A stretch of 64,000 nt of DNA from Halichondria panicea. Lineage: Eukaryota; Porifera; Demospongiae; Suberitida; Halichondriidae. The DNA lies in assembly GCF_963675165.1 (NCBI RefSeq), contig NC_087377.1:10340632-10404631 (forward strand), read 5' to 3'. Of the stretch, positions 45,901 to 55,690 are shown piece by piece. How positions within the stretch are numbered: the first letter of the stretch is position 1; each line of letters starts with the position of its first letter. A program made the position numbers and the translations under genes. Below the pieces are notes generated by a model. It did not search any database. It had not been told where the DNA came from and was given only the letters and a program-made list of their open reading frames with translations.

Positions 45901-47083
45901 ATGGCAGTTGCACTGACACTATTTTATATATTTTCCACCCTACTCTGCTCCACAGGTAAGATGGACTTTATAATGGCTATAGTCTCACTTGTAACTTGGC
46001 TTCTGCAGGGTCATCCACTGATGTACCAATTCTGACAGTGACCACAGAAACATCTCAACAAATTCAATTAACATGCTCCTTCAGCTGCTCAGCTGTTTAC
46101 AACTCAATACAATGGAATAGAGGAAATACATCATTGGATGTAGTTCAAAGAATCATTGATGAACATTCTGAGCTGCTTCTGAACGTAATTTCATTGGACA
46201 ATTCAACTAACTGCTTGAACACTAAAAAAGTGTACACTCTATCGATCAACCTAACCGCCCTAACAGTCGAGGTAATAGATGTACTACCCTCTGTGTCCTG
46301 CGTTGGTCATAATAATGGAGTGCCATATTTTAGTCAACTCTTTAGCCTCGTAGACCTCGTTTCATCAATCTCTCAAGGTGAGACTATTAAGTTCGTATAA
46401 TAATAATCAATTAAAGTTCTTGCACTTCCCTGTATGTAGGTATAAACGGGAGTCAACAAGACAGGCCTATATTGACCAGTCACTTCAGCAAATCAATTCT
46501 TAGGCTATATTGCTCAGTGAACTGCTCTTACAAATACGTAATTTGGAGTAGAGCTAATCATGAAATTGACAATGTCAACACAATCGATCAAGATGAGCGT
46601 CTGCAACATAATGACTACAATCGAAATTGCATCATAGATAGAACTGCTCCGCAAATTTATGAACTCGTTATCAACGTTTCGATTCAAAATACAGTCTCAA
46701 TTTTGCCAAACATTACTTGTATAGGTGTGCTACGGATGGGAAAGACTCGAATGGATCATGTCTTCAGTGCAAATACTATTAATATAGCATCTATAATTAT
46801 GCCGACTGATCCAAGTAAGTGAAGCCGGTGAATAGGCTTTACTTTTTTAAATCCATTCACGTGATCTCAGGTGTTTCTAAGTGTCAGCATTTTGTTTGCT
46901 ACTTCTCATATCTAAAAGCTGTTTTGTTGTTTTCTTTTTTTAGGTGTGACACCACCTCCGAGCACTTCGGATGGTTCAACGCCGAGCAGCATAGTAACAG
47001 GTTCAGCAGCAATACCTAGTTTCTCTCTGACTCAATTATCTATAGTTTTGTGTTTAATAGCTATATCACGAACAATGTTGTAG
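45901..47083 (+). CDS. G12: two-Ig-like, probably GPI-anchored surface protein
   Basis: Four exons give 312 aa: 45901-45955 (signal MAVALTLFYIFSTLLCST), 46009-46377 (Ig-like 1, LTCSFSCSAVYNSIQWNR), 46440-46814 (Ig-like 2, LYCSVNCSYKYVIWSR) and 46944-47083 (Ser/Thr/Pro stalk, then a hydrophobic end SLTQLSIVLCLIAISRTML and stop). Both Ig-like domains share the spacing C-S-x-x-C-S...W and a C-IG/VGH C-terminal cysteine, so they are internal duplicates. No cytoplasmic tail follows the last hydrophobic run, as in GPI-linked proteins. It is divergent from G11, taking the place that WCI-domain genes take beside G1, G3 and G5. There is no known family match beyond Ig-like. Confidence 0.8.
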
Positions 47084-47689
47084 TTGATCTATTATTCAAT
47101 CTCTGTTGTCTTATGGTAGCTATTGTGATTGCCGAATTAAAATAGTATTCGTATAATGTTATGTACTGTGTGGACGTGATCGAGTTCAGTAATTGTAGCA
47201 CATAATAATAGATCGATAATTATTCAAAACAGCACACCACAAAAACGTAATTAATTTCAAACACGGTAAAGTGTGTGCGTGTAAGCAACTAAAAAACACA
47301 GAAGCAGATTGTGGATAAAAGAAAAAAAGTGAAGCTTGAGGTTTGATTTCATATACCAAGATTAGATCCAAGAAACGAAAATCACTAGTGACAATGCGAA
47401 GTGTTTCTGCTGATCGACTTTTCAAACTTGATGTTTTTATAATAGTATTTTTTTAAAAACTTAAATGTGTTCTACAAAAATGTGTGCAGAGAAACAAGAT
47501 ATAGATAAAAGATCTAGAAACGAAACAAAAGTATAGATCGACACAAATTCTCTATAATAAAATGCCAACCAAAAGAGATGGAATTTATAATGTGTGGAAC
47601 ATAAAGAGACAAAAAACCCTCAATATACCAGTGATAATAATTATGATTCAAAAAATTCCGTCGATAGCTAGATCTAGCTATACCATTCA
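47084..47689. other. 3' flank of G12, no gene seen
   Basis: AT-rich. Repeated phrases (gtggataaaagaa, aagtgaagc) are degenerate copies of the flank found at 48110-48150 and 60990-61040. Confidence 0.45.
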
Positions 47690-47845
47690 ATTTTTATTGA
47701 ACTAGGCTGCTCTTGAATCTATCTCACGTCATCTAATTCTGTCCATGATCGTGTATAGTTTTCCAGCCCTGGGAATGGTTGAGAGATTTGAGTATAGTGG
47801 TGATGGTGTAGGGGGACTCGCGATAAGCTTCAAGGAGATGGTATT
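47690..47845 (-). pseudogene. Second decayed fragment of a G13/G14-type tail exon
   Basis: Matches 48310-48490 (atctcacgtcatct, catgatcgtgtatagttttc, gtagggggactcg) with gaps and frame loss. It is nearly the same as 40525-40640, so this fragment was copied with the G9/G11 duplication. Confidence 0.7.
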
Positions 47846-48303
47846 GAGTCTGATCTAAGCACATACCATGGTGGACTCCCTACGTCAAACAGTATATCTA
47901 TATTGCAATTGGTTGGAAGATTGTTCATTGTTGAGCAGGCATGCAGTTGGCATAGCCTACGAGCTGTAAGTTGTACCTTTACAAACAGCAGGTTAAGTTA
48001 TAGCAACTAGGTTAATTTATACATTGTATTCCTTGTATAATTTTATGGATTAGTCTTCAAAAAGCACACAAAAGTCATCTGTACTACAAACAATGAAAAG
48101 GTAATAAAAGAAAGTTTACAGAAAAGTTGTGGATAAAAGAACGAGTGAAGTGCGACAGTTTTACAATTATTATGCCAACCAAATAAGATCCGTATTTAGG
48201 GGGTATTGGGAAACAGAAAAAAACGTTTACAAGAATGGAACTGTAATTTATATACCCGTGATTTCAGAGATACGAATGATTCAAAAATTCCGTCGATAGC
48301 TAG

Positions 48304-49311
48304 CTACCATTCAGTATTAGCAATGTTCATTGAACCTGGTTTTTGAACATATCTCACGTCATCTGATTCCGATCTGCTAACTGACTTGTGTCCAGCTGAG
48401 ATCATGATCGTGTAGTTTTCCGGCTCTGGGAATGGTTGAGAGATCTGAGTAGTGTAGCTTGGGTCAATGGTGGTGATGGCGTAGGGGGACTCGATAAGGA
48501 GGTGGTCAGTGGAAGTGGGTGTGGTGGGTGTGTGGGGACGTTCCATGGTTAAACACTTTAGGTGTTGGTCCACTGTCTCGTAGACTGGCGATCCCTCATA
48601 TATTGGGTTGGTGACCATTGGCAGTGGCCTGTTTCTGAATGTTGGAGCGAGTAGAAGCTATAGGTGCGTGAGGGTAAATTAAGATATATAATAAGTGCAT
48701 TTACGAGCAATACTAGCAAGCAAGACACATGCACATTGCATGCATGGTGATATTCATTAAATTCATTGTTACCAAGTAAGGATCAGATTCCCAGAAATTG
48801 GAAGCTCCCCTAGCTAAATCAGCTCATTACTGTGTTATGACTAGACATGCAGTAGAAAAAATCCGGACACACTGTGGGAAACTACTCCGAAAATCTAAAA
48901 ATTTTCTCAGAATTGTCTTTGTGGCCAAATATTTCCCTTGTTATTATTATCACAGTGAAAGGTATGACCTCAAAGGCTATAGCTAACCATATTCAAACCT
49001 CATCCCAAGCCTAAATGGTATTCATAACAAGTTATCACTTCAGTAGATCCCTTCCACAACAAAACAAAATTCCCAGGTGGTGACAACTAACAGTATAGTC
49101 TATTCACACTACAACAGGAACTTACAGATACGTGGTCGTCTTCTCATGTTGATGCATGCCATCGCAGTAACGAAGATAAACATCACAAGGACCAGCACAA
49201 GTACTCCACCCACAATGCGGATGATTATGAGCATTTCTTTTGTGAGTGGAGAGGTGGAGGGTTGTAGCGCACTTGTTGCGAGAGTGCTTATGTGCATGCT
49301 CATTGTTGTAT
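48304..49311 (-). pseudogene. G13: orphan membrane-plus-tail gene end, frameshifted
   Basis: Two exons are seen: 49126-49311 (Thr/Ser stalk, membrane span IVGGVLVLVLVMFIFVTAM) and 48304-48657 (tail). The tail encodes NPIYEGSPVYETV, PHTPTTP, SPYAITT, PSYTTQI and ENYTIM. Compared with G14, one extra base at about 48633 (gtttctg against gttctg) shifts the frame before NPIY if the same acceptor is used; a different acceptor could rescue it. No Ig, FN3 or CCP exon lies upstream before 51 kb, so the ectodomain is missing. Confidence 0.6.
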
Positions 49312-49479
49312 CTGCATGTAGTGAATGGTGCAGCTGGTGAAACAATGACACTTGTTCTTGTAATAACATACCCTACTTGAATTGATGATTTGTAAAAAAG
49401 GGTATTTTAGATTAATGTTAATATTGCTCATGTGCAGCTGTCATTAATTTTTCCTAGAGTAAATATATACTTTGAAGTA

Positions 49480-49671
49480 CCGTATAGCGCGAAATTTTGA
49501 GGGGCTTATAATTTTCGCTAATCCCACACGAAAATTAAGTCCACAAAAATTATTAGCTATAACGTGCAAAGATTAAAGCTGTGGCTTCCGGTAAGCAATC
49601 ATTCCACGAAATTGTGCAACGAAATGCTTTTAGAGGCCCTTCCGCGAAATAAAAAATTTCATGCTACACGG
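49480..49671. mobile_element. TA-flanked MITE, ends CCGTATAGCGCGAAATTTT (copy 1)
   Basis: 192-bp element with imperfect inverted ends (right end aaatttcatgctacacgg) and TA on each side. It was copied with the surrounding segment to 62389-62580. Confidence 0.8.
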
Positions 49672-50262
49672 TAATCGATATTGATCAGTCACGGATCTGA
49701 GCACACCATGATAGACTCCCTACGTTTAAAAGCTATAACTGTTCTCGACAATTCAAACTCGAAAGTAATGGATACTCATAATTGGAATGTTGTTTATCGT
49801 TGAGCAAGCAGCTGGCATAGCCAAGTCGTACTTACGTAAACAGTGAAATAAAGAATAATTAATTAACAGTTCAGGTTATCAAAACATTTAATTCCAAATC
49901 ATCTATTCACTCAGCAATTTAATGTTGTGAGAACGTTATTTGCTAAGTATACATGCAAGTGAGCTCAAAACAAGACCAAAAAACCCCCAAAGGATCAGAG
50001 GAGAAGAGTTTTCTTAGTATAAATTCCGGAATCAGCCTACACACTTTAAAGTTGATACAAGTTGTTTGCGGTCGTTTAATGGAAATTTCAATCAGCCATG
50101 CACGTTGCGTGGGACGTACGTAGCTACGTATGCACAAGACAGCTGACTTGTCACTTCAGGATTAATTACAGCTGAACTAGAGCACTAAAGTGGAAACCCT
50201 CGGCTGCTGACATGATTATAAAGAGACCAAAAGAGTGATGTAATGCAGTGCATGTAGTGATC

Positions 50263-51003
50263 TAGCCTCGATCCCAGGCAGATCCATCTCCAATTGAACG
50301 CTAGGTCTCCTACTAGGCCTGGTATTGATTGTATTTGGGCGTGATCTGGGCGTGGTTTTTAATACATTGACTCTCTGGTACAACAAAAAATGAATCCTCC
50401 AACAGTGGTCTTCAACAACAGCCTCTAGGGCAGTATACAGCAGGAAATACTTCCCAGAAGACACTTCTTTGGCAGTGGCAACCAAATCTTTGTCGATTCC
50501 TTTATTGCTAGCCTACTGAGGATGGCAGCAGAAACACCTCTATTGTTTAGACTCCTGACCTGGTCAATCATGAGTCTCACGATAAGAGATACAAGGGGAA
50601 ACAAGAACAATACTTTTGTTAATAGGAGGAGCCTTGGTCCTACCTAGCTTGTAGTCCATTAAAAAGGGTAGCAACTGATCTAGCAGAGAGACTTGCCATA
50701 CCCCGTTGGGAACCAGATAAACACGTCCCTTCCCTCAAACAGGAGCTTGAGAGCCTGGGCCTGTTCTGCCATGAGAGTGAGGCCATCTTGCTTCAAATAA
50801 GACAGCGCATTGCATGCCATAGCTAGCTAGCTAGCTATAAATTGAGAACATGACACGGAGCTACATTACTGTAACTTTTACGGGAGTAAAATGCCTCTAC
50901 GTACACCTTTAGTATTACAGAAAAAAAGCAGGAAACAAAATGTAAAGAATCTCTGCTTTTGTTTCCGGTTCCTGCCACGCCCAGATACAATCAATACCAG
51001 GCC
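50263..51003. mobile_element. CTAGCCTCG-family element, right end truncated
   Basis: The left end ctagcctcgatcccaggc resembles the nested element at 30523. Inner inverted repeats ggcctggtattgattgtat and atacaatcaataccaggcc lie at 50316 and 51003. Absent from the duplicate segment, which has other sequence at 63165-63250. Short ORFs inside have no recognised domain. Confidence 0.6.
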
Positions 51004-51103
51004 GTATTAATATGCACTGTGGATTAGGATCACAGCAAAGAAGCCTGGAGTCTCATAGAAGTATGGCTCCAGGTCCTGCATGGAGTAGGATCCCAGAGTC
51101 AGC

Positions 51104-51199
51104 CGAGGGGTCCGACACTGTAATTTTTAGCATACAAGATTTCAAAATCTCGAGATTTCAGAGATTTCACAAAGATTTCACGCAGTGTCGGACCCCTCG
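51104..51199. repeat. Foldback of 96 bp with 17-bp arms
   Basis: cgaggggtccgacactg and its exact inverse cagtgtcggacccctcg bound an AT-rich core. The same 96-bp structure is at 63347-63442 with one mismatch at its right end. Confidence 0.8.
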
Positions 51200-51245
51200 A
51201 GAGTCAGTTAACATAAATTGGCTAGGCAGCAGGAGTTATAATTCT

Positions 51246-51420
51246 AGCTTTCTACTTTAGTGACTCTGTTCCATTGTTCCTGGTATATACAGCTTTCTAC
51301 TTTAGTGACCCTGTTCCATTGTTCCTGGTATATACAGCTTTCTACTTTAGTGACCCTGTTCCATTGTTCCTGGTATATACAGCTTTCTACTGTAGTGACC
51401 CTGTTCCATTGTTCCTGGTA
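51246..51420. repeat. 45-bp satellite, four copies
   Basis: Unit agctttctactttagtgacc then ctgttccattgttcctggta and tatac. The duplicate segment has five copies at 63489-63712. Confidence 0.95.
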
Positions 51421-51763
51421 CAGGATCACTTCAGTTATAAATATCACACGTGCCAAGTTCTTTTCAAGCTACATTTTGCTCGCTTTTATTAAGCTTTAAC
51501 ACCGAAAACTGCCACTATTAAAAGTACTAACTTGTTGTGTGGAGGCTACCCATGCTGTAAACGCAGTGCTAGAGCATCAGTTGCATGCGTGGGTTATGGA
51601 TCCTTACCAACCACGTGTGGTTTTTTAAAGCTCTACTAGTGCAGTTCTGCAGTGACTCTCTATCTTTGTCTACAGAACTATAACTATATCTAGCTCTATT
51701 CCACGCTATTGTGCAATCCTAGAACAAGTTTTATCAAGATCTGTCAAGCTAAACTCAAGATTT

Positions 51764-54700
51764 GTGTTTTTTCACACCTCGGGCATGAAACTCTTGCGCG
51801 CGATCGCGCTCTACTCCCTCCCAGCCCTCGTGATCATATCACTGGCATCTCGTTTCAGCCCCCCCCCCATAGGTGATCCATCTCAAGCTACCGTCACAGG
51901 AGGAGACCCCTACTCAGTGAGATTTGCTCCTAGTGCTGTAAGTCTCAACGCAGGTGATCTTTTACACCCATCAAACTACCCCCGATCACACCTCAAATTA
52001 AAACTCTCAACCAGAACTACCACTAGATCTGCCTGGGTTATTATCATCTTGTTGGCTGGTGATATCGAGCTAAACCCTGGCCCTAGTTGGAGGTACCCCT
52101 GTGGAGAATGCTCAGGTCCTGTCAAGTGCAACCAGAAGGGAATATTTTGTGATGTCTGCAACACCTGGCTCCACACCCACTGCATTGGCCTCTCGGACCT
52201 AGACTATTCCATCCTGCAAGCATCTCCTGACACCTGGGCCTGTAGGAGTTGCCTGTGCAACACTCTGCCCTTTCACAACGCCTCGCTTGGCTATAATAGC
52301 AACACCTCTATATCTGACCTATCCATCTCATCCACCTCCACATCTGCCCCAAATGAAAATCTAAACATCGTAAGTTTGAACTGTCGAAGTCTACTTTCTA
52401 AAATAGATAATTTGAGATTACTAACTGAAGCCCAAAACCCACATGTTGTCGCTCTCTGTGAAACATGGCTTGATGACTCCATCAGCGACCGAGAGTTGTC
52501 TTGTGAGGGATACTTCCTGGTAAGACGTGACAGAAACAGACAAGGCGGTGGAACTGCTGCTTACATACGTGAGGACGTCCCCTTCACCATCCACACCTCT
52601 CATTCTTCAATCGAATTCCTGATGTTAAATTTGAAGCTAGCCTCAGGCTCCCTACTCTGCGGAATATTCTACAGACCCCCATCCTCAAAAGCCGCTGTTC
52701 TATCTGAGTTGGAGGCTACCCTGGAGAGCCTACCTCCTGTCAAACTAGTCCTGCTAGGCGACTTCAACATTGACATAACAAACTCAAAGGATCCATACCT
52801 TCATCACATCCAATCTATCAGTGACAAATTATCTCTCAAACAAGTTGTTTCGTCACCAACCAGATCAACAACCTCATCTTCGTCCATTATTGACCATATC
52901 TATCTCACTGACAATCCAAAACTTCTGTCCTGTGAAGTCGGCCCACCGCTTGATGGCTGCGACCACAACACCATATTCGTCTCATTGGACATGTCCCCCC
53001 AAAAAAGTGCTAAAGCTCCTTGCAGGAAATTTTGGCTATACAAGAAAGCAGACTTCGAGTCTGCCAACAAAGCTCTTAGGAATATTCCCACAAGCTCCCT
53101 CCCAGATACTGATGTTGACCTCTTTTGGTCTACCTGGTTCAATGTATTCATGGCAACTATGTCCAAGTTCATACCTTCAAAACGATCTCCCTCCAAAAAA
53201 AAACTGCCGTATATAACAAAATCTATCATCAAATTAATGCAGAAGAAAGTCCGTCTTTACAGGAGAGCAAAAGGCTTAGACACTCTCCAATCGTGGTCCA
53301 AATACAATAAGTGCAGAAACAACTTGACCAGTGCCCTTCGATCGGCCAAAAAAGACTTTTTCTCAAATCTCGCCAAAAACATCCACTCTCCAAAGGACTT
53401 TTGGTCTGCATATCACAAACTGTCACCAAACCATCAGAGGATTCCACCCCAGATAACTCTCAAACACCACTCAGCAGAAAAACCTATTGAAAAGGCGAAT
53501 CTTTTTAACAATTTTTTTGCATCTTGTTTCTCTAAACCATCACAGCCGCTGCCTATCCCATCACCAACCACTCAAGCAGTGTCCCTTCTATCCATACACT
53601 GCTCTGTTTTAGAGGTAGAACAACAACTACTACACTACAAACAAAAGACTGCTTCTGGACCAGATGGAATCTCTAGCATTATGTTAAGGAACACTGCCAG
53701 CTCCATAGCACCCCAACTGTCTACACTCTTCAACCTATCCCTCAGTCAAGGAAAAGTCCCCTCGGCCTGGAAAGTCTCAAATGTAACCCCAATTCACAAA
53801 GCTGGTGATAAATCTGATGTCTCTAACTATAGACCAATTTCATTACTGTCCTTAATATCGAAGGTTCTCGAGAGAATTGTTCACAATCAAATATCACTTC
53901 ATTTAACATCAAACAAACTTCTCTCCAACAACCAATTTGGTTTCAGGTCAGGATTTTCAACTCAGGATGCACTACTGACTGTCACAAACGACTGGCACCA
54001 ATTACTATCAAAAAACAGACAAGTAGGAGCAGTTTTCTTTGATATTCGTAAAGCATTCGACTCTGTCCCCCACAATCAGATCATTAAGTCACTCTCAAAA
54101 CATGGTATCTCGGGTCCACTGCTAACTTGGCTCTCAGACTACCTATCAAACAGAAGTCAGAGAGTCGTCCTGGAAGGTGCATCCTCAACACCGTGCCGTG
54201 TAACGTCTGGAGTCCCTCAAGGCTCTATTCTGGGACCCCTACTGTTCATTATATTCATGGACTCGCTGAATGAAATAAAGCTCTGCCCCGGAACCAAGCT
54301 AATCCTATATGCTGATGACATCCTCCTTTACAGGCCAGTAATTTCAGATAACGATCTCACTCAGCTCCAGCAGGATATTAATGCAGTTCACAACTGGACT
54401 ATACAACATGGTCTCCTTCTAAACAACAAAAAAACCAATGTTCTACCCATCACAAGATCTATGAATGCGATCCCACTCACCCTCTCTATTTCAAACCAGC
54501 AAATCCCCATTGTGGAATGTTTCAAGTACCTCGGCGTCACCATCTCTAAGAATCTGTCCTGGTCTGAGCACATTACCAACACTGTGAGGACATCCAAACA
54601 ACAACTGGGATTGCTCCACAGGAAGTTAAAAGATGCATCACAGCAATCAAAGCATACAATTTACAGGAGCACTGTACTACCCAAACTTGAATACTGCGCC

Positions 54701-55123
54701 GCAGTATGGGACCCCCATCAATCAACACTCACCAAGAAACTGGAGAACACCCAATCATTTGCCTGCAAAATCATAACCAAAGAATGGAAATCTGACTATA
54801 CTTCTCTACTTAACAAACTCCAACTCAAATCTCTTAAAGACCGCAGGAATATCCAAAAACTTAAAGTATGCTTCAAAATCATCAACAACAAATCCTGTAT
54901 TCCTCCCTCTGTCTTCTCACCCCACCCATCCCCTTCCCCCCGTCATCCGCACAGCCAAATACTCTTTATACCACATGTGGGCACCTCATCCCACAAACAT
55001 TCCTTTTTTCTGGATGTAATACCAAAATGGAATTCTTTACCACCAGAAGTTATCAACAGCTCCTCTGATTCATCATTTAAATCGAACCTCAGTAGCTTTT
55101 TGTGTAATAATTATTATAATTAG
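51764..55123 (+). CDS. LINE polyprotein: 2A, PHD finger, AP endonuclease, reverse transcriptase
   Basis: 1119 aa with no stop. Residues 8-30 (MKLLRAIALYSLPALVIISL) look like a signal peptide; an ATG at codon 8 is an alternative start. Residues 99-107 read GDIELNPGP, the 2A ribosome-skipping motif, with separation expected between Gly106 and Pro107. A PHD-like finger follows (about 113-163, CGEC...CDVC...HTHC...CRSC). The APE-type endonuclease spans about 200-425 (NIVSLNCRS, ETWLDDS, GDFNID at 332-337, SIIDHIYL, CDHNTIF). Reverse transcriptase follows (SGPDGI, NYRPISLLS, FFDIRKAFDSVPH, GVPQGSILGP, YADDILL from 849). This order is known for CR1-like elements in sponges and sea urchins. It nicks target DNA and copies its RNA there. 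Confidence 0.93.
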   Translation: MFFHTSGMKLLRAIALYSLPALVIISLASRFSPPPIGDPSQATVTGGDPYSVRFAPSAVSLNAGDLLHPSNYPRSHLKLKLSTRTTTRSAWVIIILLAGDIELNPGPSWRYPCGECSGPVKCNQKGIFCDVCNTWLHTHCIGLSDLDYSILQASPDTWACRSCLCNTLPFHNASLGYNSNTSISDLSISSTSTSAPNENLNIVSLNCRSLLSKIDNLRLLTEAQNPHVVALCETWLDDSISDRELSCEGYFLVRRDRNRQGGGTAAYIREDVPFTIHTSHSSIEFLMLNLKLASGSLLCGIFYRPPSSKAAVLSELEATLESLPPVKLVLLGDFNIDITNSKDPYLHHIQSISDKLSLKQVVSSPTRSTTSSSSIIDHIYLTDNPKLLSCEVGPPLDGCDHNTIFVSLDMSPQKSAKAPCRKFWLYKKADFESANKALRNIPTSSLPDTDVDLFWSTWFNVFMATMSKFIPSKRSPSKKKLPYITKSIIKLMQKKVRLYRRAKGLDTLQSWSKYNKCRNNLTSALRSAKKDFFSNLAKNIHSPKDFWSAYHKLSPNHQRIPPQITLKHHSAEKPIEKANLFNNFFASCFSKPSQPLPIPSPTTQAVSLLSIHCSVLEVEQQLLHYKQKTASGPDGISSIMLRNTASSIAPQLSTLFNLSLSQGKVPSAWKVSNVTPIHKAGDKSDVSNYRPISLLSLISKVLERIVHNQISLHLTSNKLLSNNQFGFRSGFSTQDALLTVTNDWHQLLSKNRQVGAVFFDIRKAFDSVPHNQIIKSLSKHGISGPLLTWLSDYLSNRSQRVVLEGASSTPCRVTSGVPQGSILGPLLFIIFMDSLNEIKLCPGTKLILYADDILLYRPVISDNDLTQLQQDINAVHNWTIQHGLLLNNKKTNVLPITRSMNAIPLTLSISNQQIPIVECFKYLGVTISKNLSWSEHITNTVRTSKQQLGLLHRKLKDASQQSKHTIYRSTVLPKLEYCAAVWDPHQSTLTKKLENTQSFACKIITKEWKSDYTSLLNKLQLKSLKDRRNIQKLKVCFKIINNKSCIPPSVFSPHPSPSPRHPHSQILFIPHVGTSSHKHSFFLDVIPKWNSLPPEVINSSSDSSFKSNLSSFLCNNYYN
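52031..52084 (+). other. 2A peptide coding site in the LINE
   Basis: Encodes AWVIIILLAGDIELNPGP. The D-I-E-L-N-P-G-P core fits the strict DxExNPGP 2A signature, and the hydrophobic run before it fits active 2A sequences. It would release the first 106 residues from the PHD-endonuclease-RT part without a stop codon. Confidence 0.9.
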
Positions 55124-55294
55124 CCGTAGCTCCTGTTTTATTTCTCTGTTTTTGTGTTGTCCAGGGGAAGTCTTCACACTAGCCATCTGAGCTACCTGAT
55201 CTACCCTTATGCACACCTTGGTTTTGCATAAAAATTTCTTAAATAAAAAAAAAAAAAAAAAAAAAATCCAGGTAAGCAGACCCAAGTCACAAGC

Positions 55295-55412
55295 TTCTAA
55301 GCTTTTGCTCGTTTTTATTTGACAACGAAAGTTTAACATCAAATTCTGCCACTATTTAAAACTAATAACTTGTTGTATGAAGACTATCCATGCTGTAAAC
55401 GCAGTGCTGTGG
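55295..55412. repeat. Second unit of a diverged tandem repeat split by the LINE
   Basis: Resembles 51475-51578 (aacttgttgt, catgctgtaaacgcagtgct, gcatcca). The same two units stand side by side at 63775-64000. Confidence 0.7.
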
Positions 55413-55690
55413 CATCCAGGTGAGTATAGATTCACCTGTCACAACCGACTACTACCCACGCAACACCTCGGGTAATAATAATTATTATCACTTAGGGATT
55501 GGCTTTGTTCACTGGATGTCAGGAACGGAAGTTAATTTAACCACAACACATCCCGCGAAATGCGCGCGAATTACATGGCTTGAGAGTTCAGTGATGGCAT
55601 GCAAACAGTGAGTCTGATAGTGCTAGTGGTGGCTGCCCTGATTGGGCACAGCAATTAAAGTCAATAGGCCAACAATACTATGGAGGAATA

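Larger units (their letters stand above)
51579..55266 (+). mobile_element. Full-length CR1-like LINE with 2A peptide, apparently young
   Basis: The element begins at about 51579 and ends in an A-run (55241-55266) after an AATAAA. Its boundaries are fixed by the empty site at 63850-63880, where gagcatccaggtaag is uninterrupted; here gagcatc is followed by the LINE, and tccaggtaag resumes after the A-run. Target duplication is at most 3 bp (atc). It has one long intact ORF, about 185 bp of 5' UTR and about 140 bp of 3' UTR. Confidence 0.9.

Noticed and set aside
51244-51499. Repeat-containing ORFs across the 45-bp satellite
   Set aside because: 45 is a multiple of three, so any frame without a stop stays open through the array; no start context or homology.
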